Source: Pseudoalteromonas sp. S2755 (GTDB taxonomy: Bacteria; Pseudomonadota; Gammaproteobacteria; Enterobacterales; Alteromonadaceae). Taken from it: DNA of 36,609 nucleotides. The notes under the pieces are model-generated. The model had not been told where the DNA came from, ran no database searches, and saw nothing but the letters and a program-made list of their open reading frames with translations. The position numbers and the translations under genes were made by a program. The first letter of the stretch is position 1, and each line of letters opens with the position of its first letter. Of this stretch, positions 36,301 to 36,609 are shown in pieces. Location of the stretch: positions 1 through 36,609 of the forward strand of contig NZ_PNDS01000144.1 in NCBI RefSeq assembly GCF_005886535.1, read 5' to 3'.

Positions 36301-36609
36301 AGACAACGCTCAGTCAATGGCAAGACAACGCAGAATCGTTTGCCTCCGACAAAGATCTGGCCAGCTTAGTAGAGCAGCACGCCGCTAACACCCCAGAGCT
36401 GACGGCCATGTTAACCAGCAGCGGTGAAGCGCTGTCTTATGCCGAAGTGAACGGTAAAGCCAATGCCCTTGCACAGCAAATCATTGCTCAGCACCCCAAA
36501 GCCCAAGCTGGCCTATTGCCTGCCGATACCCCTATCGCCCTCTACTTTTCTCGCAGTAGCGAGATGCTTATTGCTATTTTGGCCGTGCTCAAAGCCGGTG
36601 GCGCCGAAT
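30303..36609 (+). CDS. altL: NRPS, docking - C - A(Val-like) - PCP - E - C - A(partial), runs off window
   Basis: The frame opens at 30303, three bases after the previous stop, and continues to the window edge (2102 codons). Residues 1-50 resemble a TubC-type docking domain ('IALWANGDKLKIV', 'KANKAALLDYL'). Then follow C (HHSISDG at 213-219), A ('YTSGTTGEPKG' from 681), carrier (Ser1074 in 'GGDSIVS'), E (HHAIID from 1254), a second C (HHAINDG at 1703-1709) and the first part of a second A domain. The first A code reads D-A-F-W-L-G-A-T-F-K, closest to Val (DAFWIGGTFK). Epimerisation predicts D-Val. Specificity residues of the last A domain lie beyond the edge. Thr then Val agrees with the start of the alterochromide peptide as I recall it. 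Confidence 0.93.
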   Translation, partial: MLNLCQSLAKDNIALWANGDKLKIVHGEQGLSQQWVDYLKANKAALLDYLVSQQVFSEQDFEQLLATEHKKASEIRAIFDANSMQKGFVYHHLAQPNDDAYRVQLVIDYHQALDVDAYQQAWILASMRYPALRTAFNWENEIIQVIKGGAGFTPNHFSFHDFSRLDHIEQQTRIDKLIHDDRNTPFDLTQPGLMRFAIVKRGDAHYTLIKAEHHSISDGWSFPVMLQTVHQNYAKLTKGEPVIVEEETAYLQTQARYQQNQKSSDSYWQTQKAQFGEPNDINRLLSKNIDQSGSSQIQKAAASELKLSSERHQQLKAFAKQHGLTLNVLMQFAWHKVLQYYCDAEQTIVGTTVSGRELPIDGIHASVGLYINTLPLSLDWQETASIRTQLTALKEKIAELNGNSSVSLSQLQEPNTRLFNSLFVFENYPTPAGQDVLEWSFDKMIEKVDYPLTISIVEQQDILLLKLSFCETMLAPSKAQRLLTQMTLVLDAIIADENQPHSQISLLSNDERAPMVEVDEHADYLHSTIHELVAQQVQKTPTRIALVEGEMQLTYQELEQSANNLAAYIKDHVDVGASHRFVGLFCERSIAMVIAKLAILKAGCAYVPLNPDYPDQRIEYMLNDTQLGLILTQSELRPRIETLVASCDAEPQITCLDSLSLSDAAPVLSGAHAQTEAYVIYTSGTTGEPKGVVVPHRGVVSLVQDTDLINTSENDVFIHLSNPNFDAATFEIWTPLINGCKLVVASAQQGADPDSLSRLIKQHGVSILWLTRTLFDSLYLQQPDIYDNVRCVLTGGEAITPSIVKSILARNARPELVINAYGPTESTTFTTFYPCANIDGPVPIGQAINHRQVLLLDKHLNPVPYGATGEIFIAGAGLACGYLNKPEMSAARFIDNPFASAKAKQLGLDKLYKTGDLGRWSESGVLEFLGRNDHQVKIRGFRIELAEIEAQLNELAQVKVAAVMVFEQAGNKQLAAYVVPEHGELELNAVKQELAQVLPSYMIPSYFEVMSALPFNNNGKLDHKQLPIPTVVDEDNYQAPSSELEKQLCGIWQSVLGLEQVGVNDDFFKVGGDSIVSIQLVSALRKVGFNLQVKDIIDAPSVAAQAYLIQHVSTETIELITEQGRLSGEFALLPIQQWFFGLELPNPHHWNQAFTLNLPEHIDYKGLTQAIQVLSEHHDMLRCHFVQTSSGVKQAYQAAIEFEVPLLDATTLSKDALFNELTKLQSQFDLFNGPLWQAALVKTAEGSQVFFAFHHAIIDVVSWRVLSQDLQTLLSGEALTDKFTSYRQWVDAIATYPATHPEQAYYWQQVQKGFTSQPTYSAQSQYSITFEQETTAKLLRDANLGLNTDINDLLLAALNIALHSTLDSTVNHIQLEGHGRENIDPRLDVSQTLGWFTSMYPVRLEHHDDVIATIANTKEMLRQIPDKGVGYGAFVQADKVSAIRPQVSFNYLGQLNQQQQQSRDWQLDDTQAGYVMTEANAQADNALLLNINGAVRGDKLHFDVVSRLNQSQSLAFVEHFEMALHQVINASCELAAQAPQQTPSDLGLSDLSYGHYQALSKHYNIEALYPANSLQQGFIYHAVNFPTDDAYRVQLVMDIEQALEVEHFIHAWRLASLRFPILRTAFDWQECLLQVVCRDASIDDSHFTIVDLSSLDEHGQQQAISKAQAEDRQVPFDLNQPGLIRFTLFKRSENLYTLIKTEHHAINDGWSGPLMLQAVAGYYRQLCAGKTPEVQAQQTYLEAQAYYLKNAKQTQAYWQQQQAEFDTANDINLLLGGQYDLSQSRIVEQVQSVQFSLQGKAFKSLQHTCQQAGVTLNVALQFAWHKLLQTYSGDSQTIVGSTVSGREIPVNGIEQAVGLFINTLPLVVNWHAEASCNDILKAIQKGVAALNSHSDMSLSKLQRDGQRLFHTLFVFENYPTPENTGSWKFRESIEKGDYPLSVVAQSEQDRLDFVMHYNGEWLSTARAEWILDQVQAILIQLGERLTQSHQSISLVNNQMQTTLSQWQDNAESFASDKDLASLVEQHAANTPELTAMLTSSGEALSYAEVNGKANALAQQIIAQHPKAQAGLLPADTPIALYFSRSSEMLIAILAVLKAGGAE

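Noticed and set aside
1..36609. CRISPR arrays, tRNA or rRNA genes, transposases or integrases
   Set aside because: None seen on reading; the regular 81-bp repeats at the left edge are coding.

Overview
The window reads as chromosome of a marine gammaproteobacterium, most likely Pseudoalteromonas. The left edge has the gammaproteobacterial order pdxB-asd-fimV. Base composition is moderately AT-rich. The right half matches, gene for gene as I remember it, the alterochromide (aryl-polyene lipopeptide, alt) biosynthetic cluster described from Pseudoalteromonas piscicida relatives. The assignment comes from reading protein motifs; no database search was possible. alt gene letters were assigned by position in the operon.

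Layout. 1-4698 (minus): fimV (C-terminal part off the window), a run of three perfect stem-loops, asd, pdxB, and a small three-helix membrane protein. 4799-7764: fadE, with a FadR-like operator at its predicted transcription start and a good terminator. 7811-12226: a divergent pair, an outer-membrane barrel of the DUF5916 type (minus) and a membrane-anchored ToxR/CadC-like regulator with a periplasmic propeller (plus). They share a promoter region holding a 21-bp-spaced direct repeat. 12236-13904 (minus): a two-gene ABC transporter. 14185-14844: an orphan lipoprotein. 14845-15494: an AT-rich control region with a recognisable promoter and two dyads. 15495 to the right edge: twelve co-directional, mostly overlapping genes of the alt cluster; the last one runs off the window.

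How the cluster is likely to work (inference from domains). An MIO-type ammonia-lyase makes p-coumarate from tyrosine. An ACP-fused ligase loads it on a carrier protein. A ketosynthase fused to a chain-length-factor-like half, a FabG-like ketoreductase with a catalytically dead paralogue, and a FabZ-like dehydratase build an aryl polyene. A starter condensation domain then joins this acyl group to Thr. The first NRPS is C-A(Thr)-PCP-E. The second is docking-C-A(Val-like)-PCP-E-C-A(partial). A type II thioesterase edits, and an ABC-2 transporter embedded mid-operon probably exports. The remaining NRPS modules, the releasing thioesterase domain and the halogenase expected for bromoalterochromides would lie to the right of the window.

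The most unusual points are: KS and CLF-like halves in one polypeptide, a second dead ketoreductase in the same operon, the Tyr-His selectivity pair of the lyase, the ACP fused to the ligase, the altered HHxxxDG motif of the starter C domain, and the promoter dyads.
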